Shown piece by piece: positions 1-5,267 of a DNA stretch of 7,572 nucleotides. A program made the translations under genes and the position numbers. Within the stretch, counting starts at the first letter, position 1; the number at the start of each line of letters is the position of its first letter. Below the pieces are notes generated by a model. It was not told where the DNA came from. It ran no database searches and saw nothing but the letters and a program-made list of their open reading frames with translations. The DNA is taken from NCBI GenBank assembly GCA_947372535.1, contig CANBUA010000237.1, positions 1 to 7,572 on the forward strand. The letters are read 5' to 3'. The DNA comes from Burkholderiales bacterium (GTDB lineage: Bacteria > Pseudomonadota > Gammaproteobacteria > Burkholderiales > Burkholderiaceae).

Positions 1-752
1 TCGCGCGGGTGTTTCTGAAGGGGTAACGCGATGAGGTTGCCAAAGCCACCTTTGGGCATCGTGTCCTGGTTGGGGAACAAGCGGTCGTAGGACGCCAGCT
101 TGAGCTGACGGGTTCGCGAGCAGGTGTGGCTGATGATGGCCGTTCCCAAGCGACGGGCATCCCGTGCCGACACCCGACCACCGAAGAAGACCCAGGCGTG
201 TGCCCCTCGGCCAGAGCGTGAAATCTCCAGCGCCGCTGGCACACCCAACTCATGGCAGGACAACATGAACGCTTTGGCATCCTCCTGCCAATCGGCCTCG
301 TCAAAGTCGACGGCCAGGAAATGGCATGTGTCGTCCTCCAGCAGTGGGTAGATCCCCACGGTGTGCTCGCCCGCCAGGTGGTCGTAGATCACGGCATCGG
401 ACAGCGGGAGCAGCAGACGTTGGCTGCAATCCCCGCATTTGATGCGAGGCTTGTCGCAGACACCCGCTCGCCATTCATTGCCGCAGGCGGGGGCATAGCC
501 TGATTTGCCTGAGGTCTTGCCTTCCCAGCGCACAGGATAGACATCGGTGCGGCCACGGAACAGCCGCCGAAACAGCGCGACCTTGTCTGCGGTGGACAGG
601 CTTGAACGCTGCGGTTCTGTCTTGGGTGTTGGAACGGCGCATGTCTGAACGGGCGATGGTGGCAAGCGCCCGTCGATCCCGTGCGCTGCGAGCAGCGCCA
701 CCAAGCGAGCGTTCTCTGCTTGCAGGGCGGCCAGGACATCCTGCTCAGTCAT
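1..752 (-). CDS. TOTE-type archaeo-eukaryotic primase domain protein, N-terminal 250 residues (cut by left edge)
   Basis: The frame is open from the ATG at 750-752 to base 1 with no stop, so the gene continues outside the window. Residues 1-25 form a leucine-rich probable coiled coil. Residues 68-110 carry a zinc-ribbon-like cluster (C90, C99, C106, C109) within the segment GYAPACGNEW...GVCDKP...CGDC. The AEP fold follows, with the metal-binding pair D149 and D151 in LAVDFDE, the SGRGAHAW motif with H185 (the s-x-H motif of AEP primases), and the SYDRLFPNQD...GGFGNLIALPLQ block near 221-246. This order matches the AEP module of TOTE conflict systems, which in known proteins precedes a superfamily II helicase and often a nuclease; those parts would lie left of base 1. 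Such proteins are thought to act against invading DNA or RNA. The start overlaps the end of the upstream gene by 8 nt (ATGACTGA), indicating translational coupling. Domain call is strong; biological role is inferred. Confidence 0.85.
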   Translation of the reverse strand, partial: MTEQDVLAALQAENARLVALLAAHGIDGRLPPSPVQTCAVPTPKTEPQRSSLSTADKVALFRRLFRGRTDVYPVRWEGKTSGKSGYAPACGNEWRAGVCDKPRIKCGDCSQRLLLPLSDAVIYDHLAGEHTVGIYPLLEDDTCHFLAVDFDEADWQEDAKAFMLSCHELGVPAALEISRSGRGAHAWVFFGGRVSARDARRLGTAIISHTCSRTRQLKLASYDRLFPNQDTMPKGGFGNLIALPLQKHPR

Positions 753-1290
753 GGCCCCCGTGCTCGGAGAGCATCTGATCCATCTCTTCATCAACACCGT
801 AGCCGATGCCGCCGCAGGCTTGATGCACAGCTCTGAGGCGTTCCCACAGGGGTGTCCGTTGCGTTGGTGACAAGGTCTCGATGAGGTCCAGCGCCTGGCC
901 GAACATGCGCACCAGTGCTCCGAGGTATCCCTCGTCATCCAGGCAGACATCGCTGGCGAAGCCCGATGCTTGTTCGCAATAGAACACCATCAGTTCAGCC
1001 AGCCCTGCCGGGGTGCCAAGCGCTTTCTTGTAGTCTGCAATGGCCTTCTTGGCCTTGGCCACGGAGGTGTCCTGGTTCTTGAACACATCAGGCCAGAGCC
1101 AGCGGTCGATGGTGGTCTTGTAAGGCTTGAGTGCGTCGTCACCCAGATACAGGCGAGCGTGCAGAAAGGCCTGGTTGTCCTTGCTGGCGGTGTAGAGGTC
1201 TTGCACCAGGGTGAGCAGACCAGCGCGGTCGAAGTCCGCCAGCTTGGCTTTGACGTCGATCCAGGATGGGGAGTTTTTCTTCGTGGCCAT
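745..1290 (-). CDS. Uncharacterised 181-residue protein, DUF6155-like
   Basis: A complete ORF from ATG at 1288-1290 to TGA at 745-747. The protein is mostly helical and soluble, with no signal peptide or membrane segment. The N-terminal third (FDRAGLLTLVQDLYTASKDNQAFLHARL, then PDVFKNQ...AKAKKAIADYKKA) resembles small helical proteins annotated as DUF6155 or hypothetical; I make that family call from pattern memory only. The C-terminal part has an acidic stretch (DDEGYLGAL) and ends GYGVDEEMDQMLSEHGGHD. No catalytic motif is visible. It begins only 9 nt after the stop of the AlbA/ATPase gene, and its last codons overlap the start of the primase gene, so it is the middle member of a co-translated trio. 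It could be an adaptor or accessory subunit of the neighbouring putative defence proteins; this is inference from position alone. The ribosome-binding site is weak, as expected for a coupled gene. Confidence 0.8.
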   Translation of the reverse strand: MATKKNSPSWIDVKAKLADFDRAGLLTLVQDLYTASKDNQAFLHARLYLGDDALKPYKTTIDRWLWPDVFKNQDTSVAKAKKAIADYKKALGTPAGLAELMVFYCEQASGFASDVCLDDEGYLGALVRMFGQALDLIETLSPTQRTPLWERLRAVHQACGGIGYGVDEEMDQMLSEHGGHD

Positions 1291-1299
1291 GGGGTGTGC

Positions 1300-2883
1300 T
1301 CAGTCTTGCGCAGCCAGCTTCCCATGGGCTTGCAGCCATGCCCGGCCTCGGTCGGTCAATCGGTAGCGCTGCTTGCTGCTGCGAGGCCGGTCGGGCTGCG
1401 TCATGGCCACCATTTCAGCGTCCAATGCGGGTTGAAGGAAGGCTTCCCGGAAATGCTTGTCATCCTTCAACTGCAACGCGGCCTGAAGCTGCTGCCTCGA
1501 CATGTCCTCATCCAGGGCCGCCAGCAGCCGTGCTATGGCCTCGCTCACCTGTGCCGCAACTTCGGGGGTGACTTCGGGGGTGACTTCGGGGGTGACTTCG
1601 GGGTTGACCGCCGAGGAAGTCACCCGTGCCCGTTCGTGCACTGGCAGCCGAATCACAAAAGATGTGCGTTCGTCGTCAGACTCGAGCATGGGCGAGGGCG
1701 AGCCATTGGCCGCCATCACCTTCAGGATTTTGGGGATGCCGGTGGCGCGCCCTTCGGTCAGATCCAGCTCCTTGAGGAACTCACCGATGCGCCGGTTGCG
1801 GTAGCGGCGGCTCACAGCCCGGCCCACCTGCAAATCGGCCAGCTTGATGGACCGGTCAGGCCCGGGAAAGCTCAACACCACCAACTCATCGGGGCTGATG
1901 CGCACCTCGATGGGTTCGCGCTCCTCATACGAGCGGTGATAAACCGCGTTGACCACGGCCTCTTCAACGGCGGCGTAGGGGAAGTTCCAGAACCGCTCTG
2001 CCTCGGCGCGCTGCGGGTGCTTGAGCACCGTTTCATGCAGGTAGTTGCGCTGGATGTAGCCCAGCGCTTCGCGCGTCATGCGGCCCAGTGGGCCCGTGAA
2101 GACCTTCTCTTCAAACCGATCACCACCGGCCCCTTCGGGGAACCACAGCACGTCGATCTGCGTGCCCGGAAAGAAGCGCTCGGGCGCTTCGTTGAAGAAC
2201 AGCAAACCAACGTTCTTGGGCATGGGCGATTCGCTCGTGCCGCCCACCACATTCATCTGGCGCCCAAGCGCCTCGTCAGGCAGTGCTTGCGCGTCATCTG
2301 CCAGCGCACTGCCCACCTCGCGCAGAAAACCCAGCATCAGGGACTGAGCCAAATCGGCGACGTTGGCGCTTTGGCAAAAACGGTCATCGAACGGTACCTT
2401 GGCGGCTAGGCTCAACAACTCCTGCTCGTCACCGCCTTTGGCCTCCACCGTGCTGGTGTAGCGGCGGATGTAGTAGTGCCAGGTCTTGTGCTTGGCTGTG
2501 ACCGAGGCAGGCACCTTGTAAGGGCGAGTCTGCCCGCCTGGTGCCCACAACACGATCAGCTTGCGGCCCTCTATGGATTCCACGCTCAAAACTGGGAAGT
2601 AAGGCGGTTGGATCAGTTGGCAGTGGGCCAAAAGTTCCTGCTGGATCTTGTCGAGCTGATTGTCGGCCAGGCCTACTGGCGGAAAGACCGGCTGGCCATT
2701 GGCATCGCAGTCTTGCCCGATCACCACATAGCCGCCGCCCAGGTTTGCGAAATCATTGGCGAAGGCGCAGATGGTGCGCAAGATCGAGTCGGGGTTCCAG
2801 CCGGTTTTGTACTCGATGCGCTCGCCTTCAACCGTGCGCTGGCGCAGCAGGTCATTCAAATTGATGGGGAGCTTGGTGGTCAT
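1300..2883 (-). CDS. AlbA_2 (Schlafen-type) / HATPase_c_4 ATP-binding protein with C-terminal winged helix
   Basis: A 527-residue protein. I prefer the ATG at 2881-2883 (MTTKLPINLNDLL) over the in-frame TTG at 2901, because family members usually begin close to LPINL. Residues about 10-130 form the AlbA_2/Schlafen-like nucleic-acid-binding domain, with ERIEYKTGWN and FANLGGGYVVIGQD as its typical blocks. Residues about 295-415 form a GHKL-type HATPase_c_4 domain with the N-box VEEAVVNAVYHRSY, the SFPGP segment and the EGRATGIPKI glycine motif. After a four-unit PEVT tandem repeat (about 428-443) a helical winged-helix segment ends in RYRLTDRGRAWLQ. Proteins of this build are often labelled RecG-like or transcriptional regulators and recur in defence islands; their biochemical activity is mostly unknown. 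The gene follows the AbiEi gene and a small ORF, and precedes the 181-residue gene by 9 nt. Likely roles are nucleic-acid sensing or regulation coupled to ATP binding. Family is certain, function inferred. Confidence 0.9.
   Translation of the reverse strand: MTTKLPINLNDLLRQRTVEGERIEYKTGWNPDSILRTICAFANDFANLGGGYVVIGQDCDANGQPVFPPVGLADNQLDKIQQELLAHCQLIQPPYFPVLSVESIEGRKLIVLWAPGGQTRPYKVPASVTAKHKTWHYYIRRYTSTVEAKGGDEQELLSLAAKVPFDDRFCQSANVADLAQSLMLGFLREVGSALADDAQALPDEALGRQMNVVGGTSESPMPKNVGLLFFNEAPERFFPGTQIDVLWFPEGAGGDRFEEKVFTGPLGRMTREALGYIQRNYLHETVLKHPQRAEAERFWNFPYAAVEEAVVNAVYHRSYEEREPIEVRISPDELVVLSFPGPDRSIKLADLQVGRAVSRRYRNRRIGEFLKELDLTEGRATGIPKILKVMAANGSPSPMLESDDERTSFVIRLPVHERARVTSSAVNPEVTPEVTPEVTPEVAAQVSEAIARLLAALDEDMSRQQLQAALQLKDDKHFREAFLQPALDAEMVAMTQPDRPRSSKQRYRLTDRGRAWLQAHGKLAAQD
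1559..1606 (-). repeat. 12-bp tandem repeat, four units, encoding PEVT
   Basis: Four head-to-tail 12-nt units (plus strand ACTTCGGGGGTG; the last unit has one change) encode PEVTPEVTPEVTPEV in the linker between the ATPase and winged-helix domains. The period is a multiple of three, so unit gain or loss keeps the frame and changes only linker length. Similar PEV repeats are common in linkers of AlbA and Fic-type proteins. Confidence 0.95.
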
Positions 2884-2897
2884 GAGCGCCGGTCGAT

Positions 2898-2993
2898 TCA
2901 ACGAAGATAAGAGAGAGCGTGCGTGGCACCAATGAGGCCGTCGGCAGTGTAGCGTCGGCTCAATTCAGCCATGGTCGACTTGCATCCGTTCAT
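2898..2993 (-). CDS. Possible 31-residue small protein or coupling ORF
   Basis: An ATG at 2991-2993 overlaps the AbiEi stop in an ATGA junction, and the frame runs 31 codons (MNGCKSTMAELSRRYTADGL...) to TGA at 2898-2900. It stands exactly where the AbiEii toxin gene would normally begin, yet shows no resemblance to the AbiEii N-terminus that I recognise. Its stop lies 14 nt before the preferred ATG of the AlbA/ATPase gene. It could be a translated coupling leader, a remnant of a lost toxin, or chance. The overlap geometry is the only support. Confidence 0.3.
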   Translation of the reverse strand: MNGCKSTMAELSRRYTADGLIGATHALSYLR

Positions 2994-3589
2994 GCCAGAC
3001 TTTCCATGTAGGGGCGCATCACATTGGCCACCCGGCATAGCGTTGCATAGCGCCAGAGTTCGTCCATGCTCAGGCGCTTGGCCAGCCAAGCCTCCTGAAG
3101 CGCTTCCAGGGCCACATCTAGGCCGATCTTGTTGCGAAACTTGAAGCAGTCAGCAACCGTGCGGGCGACGTTTGTGACGCGAACGGTCACGCCATCGATC
3201 TGATGTTCTTCGACGCCGTCGAAAAGTAGCGAGCCAGAGAAGCGCACAACGCGCAGTGGCGGATAGTCCATCTTTGGCGCCCGAGCCTTGTTGGGGATGG
3301 CCAGCCAGACCTCGAAAGGCGACTGCGTGGTGAGATCGTGCACGCGCAGCGCTGACAGCAGGCAGACGATGGCTTGCGGGTGTTTGCGTGCCACCTCGGC
3401 CAGAGTGCCGTGCTCGGACACCTTACGATCTGGGCTTGCGTACAGGCCACGACCTACGCGGGTGAGCAGGCCCTGTCGAACCAAGCGCGTGAGGGCAACA
3501 CTGGGCAGCCCTCGCTCAATAAGATCGCGCGGGCTGATCAGGCCGCGTTGAGCGGCGAGATCCAGAATCGTCTGATGCGAACTTTCCAT
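2990..3589 (-). CDS. AbiEi-family antitoxin / transcriptional repressor (type IV TA antitoxin)
   Basis: A 199-residue protein from the ATG at 3587-3589 (MESSHQTILDLAAQRG). In-frame alternatives are ATG at 3607 and TTG at 3625, but the 3589 start gives the usual family N-terminus. Residues about 5-50 are the AbiEi N-terminal winged helix (LISPRDLIERGLPSVALTRL, GLLTRVGRGLYASPD). Residues about 60-199 are the AbiEi C-terminal domain, with VCLLSALRVHDL, EVWLAIP, TNVARTVADCFKFRNKIG and the tail CRVANVMRPYMESL. Known AbiEi proteins bind inverted repeats in their own promoter and are encoded just upstream of the AbiEii nucleotidyltransferase toxin, which they antagonise. Here no AbiEii gene follows: a 31-codon ORF and then the AlbA/ATPase gene do. 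It may be an orphan antitoxin or a dedicated repressor for the downstream genes. Family call is firm; partner and target are inferred. Confidence 0.88.
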   Translation of the reverse strand: MESSHQTILDLAAQRGLISPRDLIERGLPSVALTRLVRQGLLTRVGRGLYASPDRKVSEHGTLAEVARKHPQAIVCLLSALRVHDLTTQSPFEVWLAIPNKARAPKMDYPPLRVVRFSGSLLFDGVEEHQIDGVTVRVTNVARTVADCFKFRNKIGLDVALEALQEAWLAKRLSMDELWRYATLCRVANVMRPYMESLA

Positions 3590-3595
3590 GCATAC

Positions 3596-3625
3596 ATGAT
3601 GTTGCATTACGCCGGTAATTGTCAA
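3596..3625 (-). promoter_or_regulatory. Candidate promoter of the AbiEi-led gene set
   Basis: On the minus strand a perfect TTGACA (3620-3625) is followed after 18 nt by CATCAT (3596-3601), which matches four of six bases of TATAAT. The spacer holds the small dyad ATTAC-CGGC-GTAAT. Transcription would begin close to the ATG at 3589, giving a very short or absent leader. If translation starts at 3607 or 3625 instead, this reading fails. Confidence 0.45.
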
Positions 3626-3643
3626 TATTTGCCGACAAATTGC

Positions 3644-3676
3644 AACGAAGGTTGGGATTTTCGAGGTAACTTCGTT
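3644..3676. repeat. Inverted repeat upstream of the AbiEi gene, possible operator
   Basis: The arms AACGAAG (3644-3650) and CTTCGTT (3670-3676) are separated by 19 bp in the AT-richer stretch upstream of the candidate -35 box. AbiEi-type antitoxins are known to autoregulate through inverted repeats in their promoter, so this is a plausible operator, but seven-base arms can arise by chance. Confidence 0.3.
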
Positions 3677-3706
3677 TCAAGACACCGTATCTAGGTTTGT
3701 TGTGTT

Positions 3707-3868
3707 TAAGCCTTGATGGGGAACTGCTCGATGAGCCCGTGGCCCACTTGCGGAACTGCTCAGAGTTGACCTTGTAGCCCACGGCAATGATGGCGGGCAG
3801 CTTGTAACGTTGGGTGTTGTAGCTTTTGCCATCGGTGGCAGTTATCCGGAAATTTCGGATAACTGAAT
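3707..3868 (-). pseudogene. RhuM-family protein fragment, frameshifted
   Basis: On the minus strand, from about 3866, the frame reads DSVIRNFRITATDGKSY, then YKLPAIIAVGYKVNSE and QFRKWATG. This is the central part of RhuM-family proteins, whose members usually read AIIAVGYKVNSERAVQFRKWATG. About 80 N-terminal residues are missing. The RAV triplet after NSE is absent, consistent with a 9-bp in-frame deletion. After WATG the frame is lost: a one-base shift restores GLIEQFPIKA followed at once by a stop near 3707. The fragment is thus truncated at both ends and cannot be functional. RhuM genes often sit next to type I restriction genes, which fits the HsdS-like scrap immediately upstream. The match is by memory of conserved residues. 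Confidence 0.65.
3839..3865. repeat. Near-perfect 27-bp palindrome inside the RhuM fragment
   Basis: The arms CAGTTATCCG (3839-3848) and CGGATAACTG (3856-3865) flank GAAATTT. Removing one G would make the whole stretch a perfect palindrome. It lies just after the last stop of the integrase-side frame, but no T-run follows, so it is not a typical terminator. It also encodes the conserved RhuM residues SVIRNFRIT, so the symmetry may be a by-product of codon choice. Confidence 0.6.
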
Positions 3869-3958
3869 CAGCCTAGGTTGCTGTCAGCAGGGGTAAGAGC
3901 CAATCTCGGAGCTGGGCGAGTTGTTGGTTTGAGAGCCCGCAATTCATAGGTTGAGGGG
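3868..3958 (-). pseudogene. Possible remnant of type I restriction specificity subunit C-terminus (HsdS-like)
   Basis: In a frame different from the integrase fragment, the minus strand reads SNQQLAQLRDWLLPLLTAT and then TAG. This closely resembles the conserved C-terminal helix of HsdS proteins (of the type QELAQLRDWLLPMLMNGQV). Only about 18 residues match, so chance cannot be excluded, but the adjoining RhuM fragment is a frequent neighbour of hsdS. If real, it is the last piece of a deleted type I restriction-modification locus. The upstream boundary is uncertain. Confidence 0.4.
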
Positions 3959-3964
3959 CCAACT

Positions 3965-4368
3965 GAATAGCGTTCGATGTGCTGCAACTTCGGGGGCACT
4001 TCTGGGGCGACTTTTGGGGTACCGATGTACGCATTGACGATCTGAGGCCTCCCATGGCCCAATTTCGCTGCAATGTCCTGCCTAGCGGCCAAGTCCACCG
4101 CCCGTTCCGCTATCTCGCCGCCATTGACCGGCGCTGCCGACCCCGTCGCGTCCTGGTATTCATCCGTCGCGTATTGGTGTCGCAGACCATGGGGCACCAC
4201 ACCCAATGCCTTCTTGGTCACGCCGAAGCGCTCCATCACATAGCGCAAGTGACGTATCGCCTGAACCAGCGTCAGCTGAGGATCACTGATGCTGTCGTTC
4301 TCCCCAATGACCAAGCCTTGCGCCAACTTGATGGCCTGCAGGCGTGCGTCGGTATCGATGGCAAGGCT
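3965..4368 (-). pseudogene. Tyrosine recombinase, C-terminal catalytic fragment (Integrase_1-like)
   Basis: From about 4368 the minus strand reads TDARLQAIKLAQGLVIG, then LTLVQAIRHLRYVMERFGVTKKALGV, HGLRHQYATDEYQ, and KLGHGRPQIVNAYIG. These are the box II H-x-x-R, the box III GH and the catalytic tyrosine (AYIG) of a tyrosine recombinase, in the style of the PF12835 Integrase_1 family (GVxxHGLRHxY...YxxxTG...P), not of P4 integrases, whose box II differs. The N-terminal DNA-binding part and the first catalytic arginine region are missing; upstream of 4368 the same frame is only the out-of-frame reading of the P4-type fragment. After AYIG the frame runs on through the PEV-like repeats to a stop at 3868. 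There is no start of its own, so it is a remnant or the tail of a recombination chimera. Confidence 0.7.
3978..4021. repeat. Degenerate PEV-type 12-bp repeats, partly shared with the AlbA/ATPase gene
   Basis: Three imperfect units (ACTTCGGGGGC, ACTTCTGGGGCG, ACTTTTGGGGTA) resemble the repeat at 1559-1606. The first unit is one base short, which would break a coding repeat. The adjoining 19-mer TGTGCTGCAACTTCGGGGG (3978-3996) differs at one base from 1550-1568, in the same orientation. Confidence 0.75.
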
Positions 4369-4841
4369 TCCAGCAGCTTGGGCGCGGTGATCTTGGCAAT
4401 GGGCGTGGCTCCGATCCAGGGGAAGGCGTCTTGCTCCAGGCGGATCAAGGTGCGCTCTGCATGGCCTTCCGACACCTTCGCGATGTGCACGGTCTTGTGC
4501 CACTCTCGCGCCACGGCTTCAAACGTGTTGGCCGCCAGGGCGGTGCGCGTTTCCTTTTCGGCCTTGCGCTTGGCGCCTGGGTCGATGCCTGCCGCAATGT
4601 CCTTGCGGGCGTTGTCACGCCGTTCTCGTGCGTCTTTGAGGCTGACCTCTGGGTGCGTACCCAGCGACAGCATCTTTTCCTTGCCGCCGAACCGATAGCG
4701 CAGCCGCCACCACTTCGCGCCGCTGGGCTGCACCTCCAGCCCCAGCCCGCCGCCATCGGGCAGGTTGTAAACGGCATCGCGTGGCTTGGCGTTTCGGATC
4801 GCCGGGTCGGTCAACTTGTTGGTTGCATTCTTCGCGCTCAT
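4272..4841 (-). pseudogene. P4-type (DUF4102) tyrosine integrase, N-terminal fragment
   Basis: It starts with ATG at 4839-4841 after a good ribosome-binding site (AAGGGGG). Residues 1-100 are the DUF4102 arm-binding domain (KLTDPAIRNAKPRDAVYNLPDGGGLGLEV, WWRLRYRFGGKEKMLSLGTHPEVSLKDAR), and residues 105-160 begin the core-binding domain (TFEAVAREWHKT, EGHAERTLIRLEQDAFPWIG, ITAPKLLEAL). Family homology stops at about residue 160 (near 4362); the remaining 29 codons to the stop at 4272 read the recombinase fragment above out of frame. Full-length relatives are about 400 residues, so the whole catalytic domain is lost. Its place next to the 3' end of ssrA, reading away from it, is typical for P4-type integrases that use tRNA or tmRNA genes as attachment sites. 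Confidence 0.85.
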
Positions 4842-4860
4842 GGCTGGCCCCCTTCGTTGC

Positions 4861-4904
4861 GGGTAACAGGTTTTCGCGTAGACAGGCTACCCGTATAGTT
4901 ACCC
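4861..4904. repeat. Repeats upstream of the integrase start (GGGTAAC type)
   Basis: On the minus strand, GGGTAAC (4898-4904) and GGGTAGC (4886-4892) are direct repeats with a 12-bp period, and an inverted copy lies at 4861-4867. They sit 20-63 bp before the integrase ATG and could be arm-type integrase sites or an autoregulatory operator. Function is inferred from position. Confidence 0.4.
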
Positions 4905-4951
4905 ACAACAAGACCGGGATGTCCAGACACCCCATGGGATGTGTTGAGACG

Positions 4952-4989
4952 AAAAAAATCCCTAAGTCGTTGATTACTTAGGGATTTTT
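4952..4989 (-). terminator. Strong rho-independent terminator downstream of ssrA
   Basis: The 14-bp arms AAAAATCCCTAAGT (4954-4967) and ACTTAGGGATTTTT (4976-4989) enclose an 8-nt loop. Read on the minus strand, the stem ends in a run of seven T (4952-4958), so it would stop transcription leaving ssrA before the integrase. A/T runs on both sides allow it to work on the plus strand too. Confidence 0.85.
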
Positions 4990-4991
4990 AG

Positions 4992-5013
4992 GTCTCAAGA
5001 GACGTCTTGAGAC
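4992..5013. repeat. Inverted repeat just beyond the tmRNA 3' end
   Basis: The arms GTCTCAAGA (4992-5000) and TCTTGAGAC (5005-5013) are separated by GACG and begin 7 nt after the ssrA CCA end. A further TTGAGACG copy occurs at 4944-4951, on the other side of the terminator. It could be a hairpin in the tmRNA precursor trailer or integrase arm sites beside the attachment site. Confidence 0.7.
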
Positions 5014-5020
5014 GTTTGAA

Positions 5021-5040
5021 TGGTGGAGCCGGGGGGAATT
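5021..5040. other. Probable attachment site at the ssrA 3' end
   Basis: The acceptor and T-arm 3' portion of ssrA is a known target of tyrosine integrases. The element-side integrase is adjacent. The exact core cannot be set without the other end of the element, which is not in the window. Confidence 0.45.
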
Positions 5041-5267
5041 GAACCCCCGTCCGTCAGCCATCATCGAGCAGTTCTACATGTGTAGCTGTCTGATTTGAAT
5101 CTCGCCGACCTGATCGCGCAGCAGCACGCTACCAGGTCAGCCAGTCACTGAATCTCGACTTGAACCGAGTGACCCGGCTCAAGTCCAGCCTATGTGAATG
5201 ACCTCTCAGTTCTTGTCTTGCGACTCAAACCCAGCCCATAGGCCAACTGTTGAGAGGCTCACCGGTG

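Larger units (their letters stand above)
1..5020. mobile_element. Integrative element inserted at the ssrA 3' end (partial, left end outside)
   Basis: The integrase fragment begins 180 bp from the tmRNA 3' end and is followed by mixed remnants and a defence-like gene set, while housekeeping genes lie on the other side of ssrA. This is the common layout of islands integrated at ssrA. The second attachment site, a copy of the ssrA 3' segment, is not in the window, so the left boundary is unknown. The broken integrase suggests the element is fixed or needs help to move. Confidence 0.6.

Noticed and set aside
389..739. Minus-strand open frame of 116 codons
   Set aside because: The neighbouring frame, open from 752 to the left edge, carries the zinc ribbon and AEP motifs; this one is a shifted reading of the same DNA.
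1559..1606. Possible CRISPR-like repeat
   Set aside because: Units are 12 bp, contiguous and without spacers, and are in frame within a protein linker.
970..2409. Long plus-strand open frame of 479 codons
   Set aside because: It lies antisense to the AlbA/ATPase and 181-residue genes, has low-complexity composition without family motifs, and is explained by GC-rich codon bias of the real genes.
3839..3865. Terminator for the integrase fragment
   Set aside because: The hairpin is A/T-rich in the centre and has no following T-run in either direction.
3979..4898. Plus-strand open frames of 239 and 184 codons
   Set aside because: They are antisense to the integrase fragments, which have recognisable recombinase motifs in the minus frames.
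1..5020. Second copy of the ssrA 3' end marking the far attachment site
   Set aside because: I looked for TGGTGGAGCC and its complement left of 5021 and saw none, so the element end must be outside the window.
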